From contig JAFQOW010000006.1 in assembly GCA_017412055.1 (NCBI GenBank), forward strand, positions 1-64,000: a stretch of DNA of 64,000 nt, given 5' to 3'. Of the stretch, positions 18,345 through 26,673 are shown piece after piece (position 1 is the first letter of the stretch; each line of letters starts with the position of its first letter). The DNA is from Lachnospiraceae bacterium (GTDB lineage Bacteria; Bacillota; Clostridia; Lachnospirales; Lachnospiraceae). The translations under genes were made by a program, and so were the position numbers. The notes beneath the pieces are model-generated. The model was not told the origin of the DNA and did not search any database. It saw only the letters and a program-made list of their open reading frames with translations.

Positions 18345-18887
18345 ATGAATATATGGCATGATATCAATCCTGACAGAATCTGCCCTACTGAATTTATGGC
18401 AGTAATCGAGATATCTAAGGGTAGCAAAAAGAAATATGAATTAGACAAAGAAACTGGTCTCATTATGTTAGACCGTATCTTATATACTTCGACACATTAT
18501 CCAGCAAATTATGGTTTTATACCTAGAACATATGGCGATGACAAAGATCCACTTGATGTTCTTGTAATCTGCTCTGAGCCTATAGAACCACTTACACTTG
18601 TAAAGTGCTATCCTATCGGTGTTATGAAGATGCTTGATAATGGTATGGGTGATGAAAAAATCATCGCTGTTCCAGTTAATGATCCTACATATAATTCATA
18701 CACAGATATTTCTGAGCTCCCAGCTCATATCTTTGAAGAAATCAAACACTTCTTCCGTGTATACAAGGATCTTGAAGGTAAGGAAACACGTGTTGATGAG
18801 TTTGGTGGACCTGATGAAGCCATCAAAATTATTCAGACTTGTATTGGCAATTATAACCTTAAGTACGGTGCACGTGCTCCGTATTAA
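18345..18887 (+). CDS. ppa: inorganic pyrophosphatase (family I)
   Basis: This cytoplasmic enzyme splits pyrophosphate to phosphate, pulling biosynthetic reactions forward. The 180-residue length fits family I. Signature pieces are HYPANYGFIPRTYGDDKDPL, followed by DVLV. This corresponds to the D-(S/G)-D-P-x-D metal site, but with Lys in the small-residue position (DDKDPLD). DPTYNSYTDISELP and FFRVYKDLEGK with the substrate lysines follow. AGGAGG lies 7 nt before ATG. It is a single-gene transcript with its own promoter and terminator. Confidence 0.93.
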   Translation: MNIWHDINPDRICPTEFMAVIEISKGSKKKYELDKETGLIMLDRILYTSTHYPANYGFIPRTYGDDKDPLDVLVICSEPIEPLTLVKCYPIGVMKMLDNGMGDEKIIAVPVNDPTYNSYTDISELPAHIFEEIKHFFRVYKDLEGKETRVDEFGGPDEAIKIIQTCIGNYNLKYGARAPY

Positions 18888-18907
18888 AAATATAGCTTAG
18901 TTTTATT

Positions 18908-18951
18908 AGACCTATAGATGTTTAATCAGACATCTATATGGTCTTTTCTTT
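18908..18951 (+). terminator. intrinsic terminator of ppa, shared with the PAP2 gene end
   Basis: AGACCTATAGATGT (18908-18921) pairs with ACATCTATATGGTCT (18930-18944) with small bulges and is followed by TTTTCTTTT. Part of the 3' arm encodes the last residues of the convergent PAP2 protein, whose stop codon is in the loop. Confidence 0.85.
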
Positions 18952-19540
18952 TATCTTTAACTAAGAATTTATCGTAAATAAACTTGTCCATAATGAATTT
19001 TGCAACCACTGCACATATGCTTCCCACCACAATACCTCCTAATATATCCGTAGGGAAATGTACAAAAAGATACATTCTGCTAAAGCCTATAAGTGATGCT
19101 AAAACAAGAGCTGCCACACCTGCTTTTTTATTGCATATAAACATAGATACTGCAGCTGCAAAGGAAGCTCCCGTATGCCCTGACGGAAAAGAAGAGCCTG
19201 ATGCAGTAATAAGTAATTTAATACTTTCATCTACCATAAAAGGTCTTTGTCTATCTATCAAATTCTTTAGACATACATTTACTGTAAATACTTCTATAGC
19301 TAGAGCTATTATTATCATCAGTCCCATATACTTTAGCTTTAAGCCATCATATTTTTTATAATTTGTCTCTCCATTTTTACATTTATATTCTAAATACAAT
19401 GATATGGCAATAAGTACAACGCTTATAAACAGCCAAATAAAGCCTATATCTCCCAATTTAGTTATAAATAACATAAATTTGTCTAAAACTGGGTTGTGAA
19501 GCTCCTGTAACATATGCAAAAACTTAAATTCAAATTTCAT
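18926..19540 (-). CDS. PAP2-superfamily membrane phosphatase
   Basis: This 204-residue protein has about five membrane helices. The three phosphatase motifs are KNLIDRQRPF (KxxxxxxRP), SSFPSGHTGASFA (PSGH) and GFSRMYLFVHFPTDILGG (SRxxxxxHxxxD). Such enzymes act on lipid phosphates; undecaprenyl-pyrophosphate recycling is plausible but not shown. AAGGAGG lies 3-4 nt before the ATG. It converges with ppa and shares its terminator hairpin. Confidence 0.9.
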   Translation of the reverse strand: MKFEFKFLHMLQELHNPVLDKFMLFITKLGDIGFIWLFISVVLIAISLYLEYKCKNGETNYKKYDGLKLKYMGLMIIIALAIEVFTVNVCLKNLIDRQRPFMVDESIKLLITASGSSFPSGHTGASFAAAVSMFICNKKAGVAALVLASLIGFSRMYLFVHFPTDILGGIVVGSICAVVAKFIMDKFIYDKFLVKDKRKDHIDV

Positions 19541-19675
19541 TTCGCCTCCTTATAGTTGTTATCTATATATTTATGTTATAAGATATTATCCATATGTTCC
19601 ACAAAAATCTTATATCTTTCCAAATACTCATCTTATAGTTTTGTATCTTATTATTATAGTCTTATAATTCCATAA

Positions 19676-19730
19676 ATAAAGTTTCAATATATCATAGTAC
19701 AAAAATACTCTATGTCTATTGAAACTTTAT
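19676..19730 (-). terminator. long hairpin after the kinase gene
   Basis: ATAAAGTTTCAATA and TATTGAAACTTTAT are perfect 14-bp arms enclosing a second hairpin (CATAG...CTATG). A short T-rich tail follows on the minus strand. It ends the LytTR pair operon; the reverse orientation is also possible. Confidence 0.6.
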
Positions 19731-19775
19731 TATTTTATCTATTTGCATCTATTCTAAATTTACTCTCTGTATATT

Positions 19776-20483
19776 TTAAATCTCTACTCTAAATGTGATA
19801 AACTGTCTATCACCTACATAGTCAAGTGATACCGTCACATCACCGCCATGTTTTTTTGAAAGTATTTTTGCATTATAAAGACCATATCCATGCTTACTTT
19901 CAAATCTACTTTCTTTATCTTTATTTTTTGTAGAATATCCCTTTTCAAAAAATCTACTTACCTCATCCAAAGATAAATTTTCAGTCTCATTGCTTATTTC
20001 AAAGATAAGCTTATGATGTGAGGATGCTAAGGAAATCTTTACATTTGGCTTATCTTCCGTAGCTGCCTCAAATGCATTATCAACTAAGGTGCCTATAATT
20101 TCTATGAGACTATGTTCCGAAATAGAAGAGATAATATCCAGGCTTTTTACTTCTAAATCTATCTTAATATAAGGCTTTGCAGATAATATCTTGCTATATA
20201 AAAATCCAGCCAAAATTTTATCACTAATCTTAAGAAGTGCTATCAGCTGTCTTGAGTTTTCCGTGTACATTCCCTTTATATATTCAGACTGAGCTTTTAC
20301 CAAATCATCATAATTATCTATAGTATAATGCATATTTAGTATAGCATTCATATGATTATCAAACTCATGCTGTCTAGTTCGAATCTCTCTTACAAGCTCC
20401 TCCAGCGGTTTAATATACATTTGGTAGCTTCTAATTTCATTTTCTAATACCTCTATTTTTTTCCTTTTACCCAATATACCCAT
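19776..20483 (-). CDS. sensorless AgrC-like (GHKL) histidine kinase
   Basis: This 235-residue kinase lacks any membrane segment. It opens with a coiled-coil-like helix, then the H-box RQHEFDNHMNAIL near residue 38. A GHKL ATPase follows: N-box IIGTLVDNAFEAA near residue 128 and G-box SKHGYGLYNAKILSKKHGG. AgrC-type kinases normally have six or seven N-terminal helices; these are absent here, so the input is cytosolic or comes from a partner protein. It follows its likely partner regulator by 17 nt. Confidence 0.85.
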   Translation of the reverse strand: MGILGKRKKIEVLENEIRSYQMYIKPLEELVREIRTRQHEFDNHMNAILNMHYTIDNYDDLVKAQSEYIKGMYTENSRQLIALLKISDKILAGFLYSKILSAKPYIKIDLEVKSLDIISSISEHSLIEIIGTLVDNAFEAATEDKPNVKISLASSHHKLIFEISNETENLSLDEVSRFFEKGYSTKNKDKESRFESKHGYGLYNAKILSKKHGGDVTVSLDYVGDRQFITFRVEI

Positions 20484-20500
20484 ATTTTTCTCCTTATTTG

Positions 20501-21226
20501 TTAATCCAATATTTCCTTCAGATGATTCTTGTATGTTCCACCTATTTCTATACTCTCATCATAATATTCCATCTTAATCATACGATTAACAAAATCAACA
20601 TTTTCTATATATTTCTTATTGACTACAAACATTCTATGACACTGTATAAATTCACTTTTATCTAGCTGCTCCATTAGCTTAACTATAGTAAGATAAGGAA
20701 CCTTCATCACCTCTTTCTTTAGGTGAATACTTATTCCTCTAGGTATTGCTTGTACATATACTATGGCATTACATTTAATTCTGTAATTTATACCATCCCT
20801 TTTTACAATAATAGTTTTTTCTTCCTTAACATTATCCAAAGCTATAAGCTTACTGACTATACTTTCTACATCCACCTTCATATATGGCTTCACAAGATAC
20901 TGATAGCAATGAATACTTCTATAAGCCTCCATCTCCATAGATGCAATAGACGTAACCATAATAATCGGAGTCATACTGTATCTAATATTTTCTCTAATAA
21001 GCTTGGCAATCTCTATACCAGATTTATCATCCTCATTAGCCTCATCTAAATTTATATCCAAAAAGAAGGCTGTATATACAATATCCGATTCAATAAGCTT
21101 TTTGGCCATAGAAAAAGAAGCAGCCGTATCAACTACTATCTGACCTGAGTCACAGGCGGAAATTATCATCTCTTTTAATGCATTTCTACTTATTTCCTGG
21201 TCCTCTAAAATCAAAATTCGTATCAC
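20501..21226 (-). CDS. LytTR-family response regulator
   Basis: A receiver domain (ILILEDQEIS at the start, phospho-Asp in FFLDINLDE, Lys in YLVKPY) is joined to a C-terminal LytTR DNA-binding domain (FIQCHRMFVVNKKYIENVDF). Regulators of this type bind paired direct repeats about two helical turns apart. GTG at 21226 is chosen as start because AAGGAG lies 7 nt upstream; the alternative ATG at 21247 has a poor site. It is paired with the sensorless kinase downstream. Its targets are not evident from its own upstream DNA. Confidence 0.9.
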   Translation of the reverse strand: MIRILILEDQEISRNALKEMIISACDSGQIVVDTAASFSMAKKLIESDIVYTAFFLDINLDEANEDDKSGIEIAKLIRENIRYSMTPIIMVTSIASMEMEAYRSIHCYQYLVKPYMKVDVESIVSKLIALDNVKEEKTIIVKRDGINYRIKCNAIVYVQAIPRGISIHLKKEVMKVPYLTIVKLMEQLDKSEFIQCHRMFVVNKKYIENVDFVNRMIKMEYYDESIEIGGTYKNHLKEILD

Positions 21227-21267
21227 TTTGCTGCTCCTTATTCTCATTATACCTTATTAACTCTATA

Positions 21268-22197
21268 TTATGATTCCTTACCAACTTCTACTAAAGACTT
21301 AGCCATTCCTGCAAGTCCCTGAATCTCTGAAGGAATAATAATCTTTGTAGCCTTACCATCTGCTGCCTTAGCAAATGCTTCGAGACTCTTAAGCTTAATA
21401 ACTGCTTCATCAGCGCCAGCATCTTTAATAAACTTAATACCATCTGCATTAGCCTGCTGTATAGCAAGAATTGCTGCTGCCTGTCCTTCTGCTTCCTTAA
21501 TAGTAGCTTCCTTTACTGCCTCTGCACGAAGAATCTGTGCTTCTCTGTCGGCCTCAGCTGCAAGAATTGCCTCTGCCTTCTTACCTTCTGCAACAAGAAT
21601 CGTAGACTTCTTCTCACCTTCTGCGATAAGAATAGCTTCACGTCTTTCACGCTCTGCCTTCATCTGCTTTTCCATGGCATCCTGAATAGCTGCTGGTGGG
21701 ATAATATTCTTTAACTCTACACGGTTAACCTTAATACCCCATGGGTCTGTAGCCACATCAAGAGAAGCTCTCATCTTTGTATTGATTGTCTCTCTAGATG
21801 TAAGTGTTTCATCAAGCTCCAAATCACCGATTACATTACGAAGAGTTGTCGCTGTAAGATTTTCAATAGCCATAAGTGGGTTCTCAACACCATATGTGAA
21901 AAGCTTAGGGTCTGTAATCTGGAAGAATACAACTGTGTCAATTCTCATTGTTACATTATCCTTTGTGATAACTGGCTGTGGAGCAAAATCTACAACCTGC
22001 TCTTTTAAAGGAACTCTCTTAGCTATTCTGTCGATGATAGGTACCTTAAAGTGCATACCTACACCCCAAGTTGCCTGATAACCACCTAAACGCTCCAATA
22101 TGTATGCCTGTGCCTGTGGAACAATTTTAATACATGACACTAAGATACATAATACAATCACTGCTATAATAAGCAATACTACTAATACACTATCCAT
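21268..22197 (-). CDS. SPFH/band-7 membrane scaffold protein (QmcA-like)
   Basis: This 309-residue protein has one N-terminal membrane helix, a band-7 domain (ILERLGGYQATWGVGMHFKV near residue 33) and a long Ala/Glu-rich coiled coil around residues 180-245. It forms membrane microdomain scaffolds together with NfeD proteins. The NfeD-like gene lies 18 nt upstream in the same operon, the standard pairing. AGGTGG precedes the ATG by 9 nt. Confidence 0.93.
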   Translation of the reverse strand: MDSVLVVLLIIAVIVLCILVSCIKIVPQAQAYILERLGGYQATWGVGMHFKVPIIDRIAKRVPLKEQVVDFAPQPVITKDNVTMRIDTVVFFQITDPKLFTYGVENPLMAIENLTATTLRNVIGDLELDETLTSRETINTKMRASLDVATDPWGIKVNRVELKNIIPPAAIQDAMEKQMKAERERREAILIAEGEKKSTILVAEGKKAEAILAAEADREAQILRAEAVKEATIKEAEGQAAAILAIQQANADGIKFIKDAGADEAVIKLKSLEAFAKAADGKATKIIIPSEIQGLAGMAKSLVEVGKES

Positions 22198-22215
22198 TCT
22201 TCATATCCACCTTTC

Positions 22216-22650
22216 TTAATCCTGATATTTTGTTAAAATGAGTTTTACACCAGATATATTAACTACTTGTGCAACCTCACCTTGCTCCAAAATGATTTTA
22301 TCATTTTTTGAGCGAGCTGTCCACTCCTGACCGTTAACTAGTGCTGTGCCCGTTTCATTAATATTATCCACTCTTTCCGTCACGCGTACGACTTTTCCTA
22401 TTATTCCTTCATAGTTAGTTCTTGCTCTATCCTTATTCAGCCACTCCTTTGCCAAAGGCTGTGTGACGAATAATAATAACAAGGATACCGCCAAGAATAC
22501 AATAACCTGAATCACTATATGAATGTTTGCCATGGCAAGGAAACAAGCTATAAATGAACCACCTGCAAACCAGATAGACACAAGACCTACAGTTGCAATC
22601 TCAGCCACTATACAAAGCACCATAAGTACCAACCAGAAAATGCTCATCAT
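22216..22650 (-). CDS. NfeD-like membrane protein
   Basis: This 144-residue short-form NfeD has two or three membrane helices in the first 70 residues and a C-terminal OB-fold-like domain (GIIGKVVRVTERVDNINETG, then GQEWTARS). It partners the SPFH protein encoded next. The ATG at 22650 is 8 nt after AAAGGGG; the upstream GTG overlaps the ribosome site. Confidence 0.9.
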   Translation of the reverse strand: MMSIFWLVLMVLCIVAEIATVGLVSIWFAGGSFIACFLAMANIHIVIQVIVFLAVSLLLLFVTQPLAKEWLNKDRARTNYEGIIGKVVRVTERVDNINETGTALVNGQEWTARSKNDKIILEQGEVAQVVNISGVKLILTKYQD

Positions 22651-22755
22651 ACATGTCACCCCTTTCTTATATTGTGGTAGTTACACCATACAATATATTC
22701 AAATTTAAGACAACAGTTTTTGCGTGAATTCATTCTTTTATTGCGCGAATTGATT

Positions 22756-23490
22756 TTACTTATAATCTACATCCTTAAATACATGGAACGAATCCCAGTA
22801 AATAAGAAGTGCCTTGGCAATTATCTTATCCTTATGTATGTATATATCTTCCACATCACCCTTTACATTATACCAGGTTCTTGCATCTGCGGAATTATTT
22901 CTATTATCTCCAAGAACTAAATATCTATCCTTAGGAACATGAAATTCGTATTTTTCATCTTGAGCCATCCAATGCTTATTCTTTAAATAAGGTTCATTAA
23001 GTGGACCATGCTTTAAGTTTCCGTCTTCGTCATAAATAAACACCGTGCTATTCTCTAATACAACTGTTTCTCCTGGTAAGCCGATAATTCTCTTCACATA
23101 ATTTTCTTCCGGCTTGTTAGGATTTTTAAATATAATAACATCTCCTCTTTCAGGTTCACTGAAAGTATATGCAAGCCTTAAACCTATAAGACGACTTTTC
23201 TTAGGGATTGTATTCTCCATGGACCCTGTAGGTATAAATGCATTAATAAGTATAAAGTTACTAATAAATGCAGCAATTCCCACCGCCACAACAAGCATAA
23301 GAGCCCAGCTTAATATCTCTTTCTTGATATTAATCTCTTTTTCTTCTTCAGTAGCCTCCACATTTTCTTCGAAGCTGTTATCCTCTTCCTTTATTATTTC
23401 ATCCTTATGAGAAGTCTCATATTCTGTTTCTTCAACCAAATCATATTCTATAAATTCTATATCAGGTATATTGTCATTTTTATTTTCCAT
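22756..23490 (-). CDS. lepB: signal peptidase I
   Basis: LepB cleaves signal peptides from exported proteins at the outer membrane face. The 244-residue form has an unusually long, acidic, Glu-rich cytoplasmic tail (residues 1-50), one membrane helix (about 57-78), then the catalytic Ser in IPTGSMENTIP and the catalytic Lys in ENYVKRIIGLPGE. The conserved LGDNRNNSADARTW follows. GGAGG precedes the ATG. It is monocistronic, with the 175-nt repeat upstream. Confidence 0.95.
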   Translation of the reverse strand: MENKNDNIPDIEFIEYDLVEETEYETSHKDEIIKEEDNSFEENVEATEEEKEINIKKEILSWALMLVVAVGIAAFISNFILINAFIPTGSMENTIPKKSRLIGLRLAYTFSEPERGDVIIFKNPNKPEENYVKRIIGLPGETVVLENSTVFIYDEDGNLKHGPLNEPYLKNKHWMAQDEKYEFHVPKDRYLVLGDNRNNSADARTWYNVKGDVEDIYIHKDKIIAKALLIYWDSFHVFKDVDYK

Positions 23491-23562
23491 AATAATTATT
23501 CCTCCAAAAGACTTAACTATATTATTCTATCACAATAACTCAGATAATGCAAAAAAATAAAT

Positions 23563-23737
23563 GAACAAAGCGGACAAGTCCGCATCATCTCCCTAAATTC
23601 CTCTATCTAGAGGGACTTGCTCCGCTTTGCGAGACGAGCACGGTCAGCGTTAGCTGACATATTCTTCTCGTGCGAGTGCTCATCCTCGCGGAGCGTTTTT
23701 TATGATATAGGAAGTTCAGAGAACTTTCCTATATCAT
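23563..23737. repeat. 175-nt dispersed structured repeat, copy 2
   Basis: This copy differs from that at 11580-11754 at only four positions. One change turns a T:G pair into C:G (GCGGAC-AA-GTCCGC), one turns C:G into T:G (TCCTCT...AGAGGG), one is in a loop, and one is in an unpaired joint. It lies upstream of lepB. Its right end touches the T-tract of the minus-strand terminator at 23738, just as copy 1 does. It accounts for most of the 447-base gap together with the small-RNA locus. Confidence 0.85.
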
Positions 23738-23769
23738 AAAAAAAGCAGGTAGTTAGTCCTATCTGCTTT
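23738..23769 (-). terminator. intrinsic terminator of the candidate small RNA
   Basis: On the minus strand AAAGCAGATAG and CTACCTGCTTT form an 11-bp stem with one mismatch, followed by TTTTTTT. No protein gene ends here, so the transcript it stops is either read-through from the kinase operon or a separate small RNA. Confidence 0.85.
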
Positions 23770-23862
23770 CTATGTTAACTATACTTTCCCTTTTGTTTTT
23801 TGGGGACCGAGCCTTCCCAAGCCCATGTCCCCTCAGAGAAAAATAACCCTTATCTTTTATCC
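23738..23862 (-). ncRNA. candidate ~125-nt small RNA
   Basis: Between a plausible promoter (-10 at 23869-23874) and a strong terminator lies about 125 nt without a convincing gene. It contains a stable hairpin at 23802-23832: GGGGAC pairs with GUCCCC and inside it GGGCUU pairs with AGGCUC around a GGGA (GNRA-type) loop. The only frame is a 16-codon one whose ATG is 2 nt from GAGGGG, too close for good initiation. It is an inferred RNA gene: promoter, structure and terminator are visible, expression is not. Confidence 0.5.
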
Positions 23863-23868
23863 ACGTAC

Positions 23869-23937
23869 ATCATATATCAAGATAAAAATAAGCGCAATTT
23901 ATTTTACACCAACGACACTTTTTTTACACCAACGACA
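23869..23937 (-). promoter_or_regulatory. promoter with paired direct repeats, LytTR-site-like
   Basis: Two identical 16-bp repeats (TTTTACACCAACGACA on the plus strand, at 23902-23917 and 23922-23937) are spaced 20 bp start to start, about two helical turns. Four bases past them on the minus strand is TTGCGC (23892-23897), then 17 bp and TATGAT (23869-23874). Paired repeats just upstream of a weak -35 are the arrangement used by LytTR activators such as AgrA. The repeats abut the stop codon of the AgrC-like kinase. Confidence 0.6.
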
Positions 23938-25194
23938 TTAAAGGACTATTTCTGTAATGCAATTTCCATCCTCAATTGTATGTACTACATATCCATTATA
24001 CTTTTCTGTAATACCTTTAATCTGCCTATCCTCCCAACTTTTATCATTAGATAAGCTCTTATGTTTTTCTCTTATATAAAGCTTTCCATTATTCACTTCT
24101 ACCACCAGTTTTAATTCTCGTTCTTCTTCTGGCAACTTTTCACAGGCATATATAGCCTTATCAAGTACCCCAACAAAAACTGTACACATATCATATTCTT
24201 TTATATCATCAGGTATTTTTTGAACATTTCCCGACCAATTAAATACAATATTTTTTTCATCCATAATTCTCTTTTTATCACTTATAGCTACATCGATAGG
24301 TATCACACCTGTGTAATGTTCCATTTTGGAATTATCAAGAGCTTCATATATCTGCGAAATATATTCTTTAGCTTTATCTATGTTGCCTTCATCTAGATGA
24401 TATGATACTACCCACATATGTTGCCTTACATCATGTCTAAACTTCTTTATATCTGAATCTTTTTCTACCATAAGCTTTATATGTTTTTGCTGCTCATCTG
24501 CATATAGATTAATCATATCATTCTCACGTTTTATATTAAGATTCTTCTGTATGGATGCTGATAAAAACATAAATCCGAGACAATATGCAATACACACTGC
24601 GGATACGATAAATCCCATAACATTTACCAGATTTCCACCAACGTTGTACCCAATTGTAAAATATTGCATTGCTCCTAAAATAGCCCAAAAACACACCTCG
24701 CCTACAAGCATAAAAACATATACTGGCACCGTAATCTTTATACCACGATTTATTCGATTATTCTTCATTTTGTCTATAAGATATTCTATAATAAACAAAG
24801 CTAAAAAAAGAATGTCTATTACCGCAGCCAAGGATGGTCTATAATAAATTTTACTTACTGAATCATTTAATACTATCGCCAATGCATAGGATATACACAT
24901 ACAAATCATAGCTACCATAAGAATCATTGTAGGATAAAGAAATATCCATTTTCTTTTATTTCCTTCCAATAGAATCAGCGGAATAACTATCCCATATAAT
25001 GTACCAATAACAGTAAAATACAAACCTATATCAAAATATACATTTACAAAATAACATATTGCCATTCCAATACAATATATCATTACCTTTCCCTTATTTT
25101 TAATTATTTCTGCATTATATATCTGTCTATAAAACAATAAAATAATAAAAAATTCTATTATAGCTCGAATGCTTGTCAGTATACTATCTATCAT
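23938..25194 (-). CDS. AgrC-like membrane histidine kinase
   Basis: This 418-residue kinase has about six membrane helices in the first 210 residues, a linker helix, the H-box KKFRHDVRQHMWVVSYHLDE near residue 252 and a reduced GHKL ATPase domain. The C-terminal ATPase is short and its glycine boxes are degenerate (ending in NGYVVHTIEDGNCITEIVL), so kinase activity may be altered. It overlaps the upstream regulator gene by 11 nt. No AgrB/AgrD-like peptide genes are visible, so the ligand is unknown. Confidence 0.85.
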   Translation of the reverse strand: MIDSILTSIRAIIEFFIILLFYRQIYNAEIIKNKGKVMIYCIGMAICYFVNVYFDIGLYFTVIGTLYGIVIPLILLEGNKRKWIFLYPTMILMVAMICMCISYALAIVLNDSVSKIYYRPSLAAVIDILFLALFIIEYLIDKMKNNRINRGIKITVPVYVFMLVGEVCFWAILGAMQYFTIGYNVGGNLVNVMGFIVSAVCIAYCLGFMFLSASIQKNLNIKRENDMINLYADEQQKHIKLMVEKDSDIKKFRHDVRQHMWVVSYHLDEGNIDKAKEYISQIYEALDNSKMEHYTGVIPIDVAISDKKRIMDEKNIVFNWSGNVQKIPDDIKEYDMCTVFVGVLDKAIYACEKLPEEERELKLVVEVNNGKLYIREKHKSLSNDKSWEDRQIKGITEKYNGYVVHTIEDGNCITEIVL

Positions 25195-25912
25195 TTGTCT
25201 TCTCCCTAAATATCCTTAACAAATATTCCTTATATTTTGTTCTTGCTTCTTCCTTATACTTTCTTCCAACAGGCAGTGTCTCCTTCATACCATTGAAGCT
25301 CACCACTTCACCAATATTTGATACATAATAAAGATTTACAAGATATGATTTATGTATTCTTATTACCGCATTTTCTACTAGCTTCTCTTCCCAAGCCTTC
25401 ATATTACCATATGTAAGGTACTGTTCATTTTTTGTAACCACCCTTACATAATTCTTTTCTCCAGATATATATACTATATCTTCTGGGGAAATTAAAACAT
25501 TTCGTCCATCCACATTTATTTCTATAGGCTTTATATTTTTCTTAGCATTAAGCTTTTCTATTACCTTTTTTATCTTTTTAAGTACTCTTTCATCATCTAC
25601 AGGCTTACATAAAAAACCCATAGTTTTCTCACCAAAAGAGTCAAAAACATACTCCGAATGACTGGAAGCAAATATTATAAATTTCACATTTTCTTTAGTC
25701 TCAAGAAACTTCATAGTTTCAATGCCATTTATGCCATCCATTTCCACATCCAGAAAAAGAATATCTATATTTTCATCATATTTTAAAAGCTCTTCTCCTG
25801 ACGAAAATCTTTTATACACAAATTGTGTTCCCAGCTCCTTAGACGCCTTATCCAAACATTCAATCATCCTGTCTATACACAATTTTTCATCATCACATAT
25901 AGCTATATTCAT
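25184..25912 (-). CDS. LytTR-family response regulator (AgrA-like)
   Basis: This 242-residue regulator has a receiver domain (NIAICDDEKLC, phospho-Asp in ILFLDVEMDG, Lys in FLCKPV) and a LytTR domain (VYISGEKNYVRVVT, then VIRIHKSYLVNLYYV). It is coupled to the kinase by overlap. It is the obvious candidate to bind the 20-bp-spaced repeats at 23902-23937. Its start overlaps the stop of the GNAT gene by one base (TAATG), so all three genes form one operon. Confidence 0.93.
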   Translation of the reverse strand: MNIAICDDEKLCIDRMIECLDKASKELGTQFVYKRFSSGEELLKYDENIDILFLDVEMDGINGIETMKFLETKENVKFIIFASSHSEYVFDSFGEKTMGFLCKPVDDERVLKKIKKVIEKLNAKKNIKPIEINVDGRNVLISPEDIVYISGEKNYVRVVTKNEQYLTYGNMKAWEEKLVENAVIRIHKSYLVNLYYVSNIGEVVSFNGMKETLPVGRKYKEEARTKYKEYLLRIFREKTNDR

Positions 25913-26670
25913 TAGTTTTCACCCCAGTAATCAATCTGTTCTTCACTTACAAAACCATGATGGGAATACATAACATGTGCTACCTTATTAGCTCCATTTA
26001 CATGAAGCAATATCTTTGCCACCTCTTGGTTCAATAATTCTCCAAGTATAAGTATAAGCATTTCACTTCCATATCCGTTGCCTCTAAATTCCTCAAATAT
26101 CTGAAATTCATATATCACTGCATGGGTTCTTGTAAATTCTACATTACAGGTTCCTATGATTTCCCCATGAAGACATGCCTTATAGCCCTGGGTATTTTCG
26201 TCGCCTGTGGATTCAAGCTTTAATCTTCCTTGTGTTTTCTCCCTGTGATTCATATCGTAGCTCATAAGGTATTCTGTTCTTAGTACTTTAAATCCTAGTT
26301 TTTCCAAAGCTGCTTTTCCTGCCTTTGACTCTGGCTCACACACATAGGAAATATCAGTTATATTTCTATCCTTTATATTCTTAATTGCCTCCTTATAAAG
26401 ACGCTTAAAATATCCCTGCCCTCTATATTTTGGCAATGTATTACCGTAGATTTCACACTCATTTTCATCCACATTAAAAATAGATAACAGGCTAATAAGC
26501 TTATCTCCATCATACATCATATAAAATGCAGGAAATGTTCTATCATCATTTAATTCCGGTTCTAAAAATGACACACCCTTTGTTCCATCAAATTCAGCAC
26601 AGGCTGAAACAAGCTCTCTTGCATCATTGTACTGCTTTGATGTAAGTGTATTAGTTACAAATATATTCAT
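25912..26670 (-). CDS. tandem GNAT-family N-acetyltransferase
   Basis: The 252-residue protein holds two GNAT-like halves. The first has LPKYRGQGYFKRLYKEAI near residue 75, the acetyl-CoA loop (R/Q-x-x-G-x-G). The second has FEEFRGNGYGSEMLILIL near residue 200, again the Q/RxxGxG/A pattern. Each half has the beta-strand 4 lead-in (YGNTLP, YEFQIF). The substrate is unknown. It precedes the two-component genes in an operon and may be a target or part of the same response. Confidence 0.85.
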   Translation of the reverse strand: MNIFVTNTLTSKQYNDARELVSACAEFDGTKGVSFLEPELNDDRTFPAFYMMYDGDKLISLLSIFNVDENECEIYGNTLPKYRGQGYFKRLYKEAIKNIKDRNITDISYVCEPESKAGKAALEKLGFKVLRTEYLMSYDMNHREKTQGRLKLESTGDENTQGYKACLHGEIIGTCNVEFTRTHAVIYEFQIFEEFRGNGYGSEMLILILGELLNQEVAKILLHVNGANKVAHVMYSHHGFVSEEQIDYWGEN

Positions 26671-26673
26671 CCT

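Noticed and set aside
23776-23838. 16-codon peptide (MGLGRLGPQKTKGKYS) within the candidate small RNA
   Set aside because: The ATG is only 2 nt from GAGGGG, the codons coincide with a stable hairpin, and there is no export or processing signal to suggest a signalling peptide.
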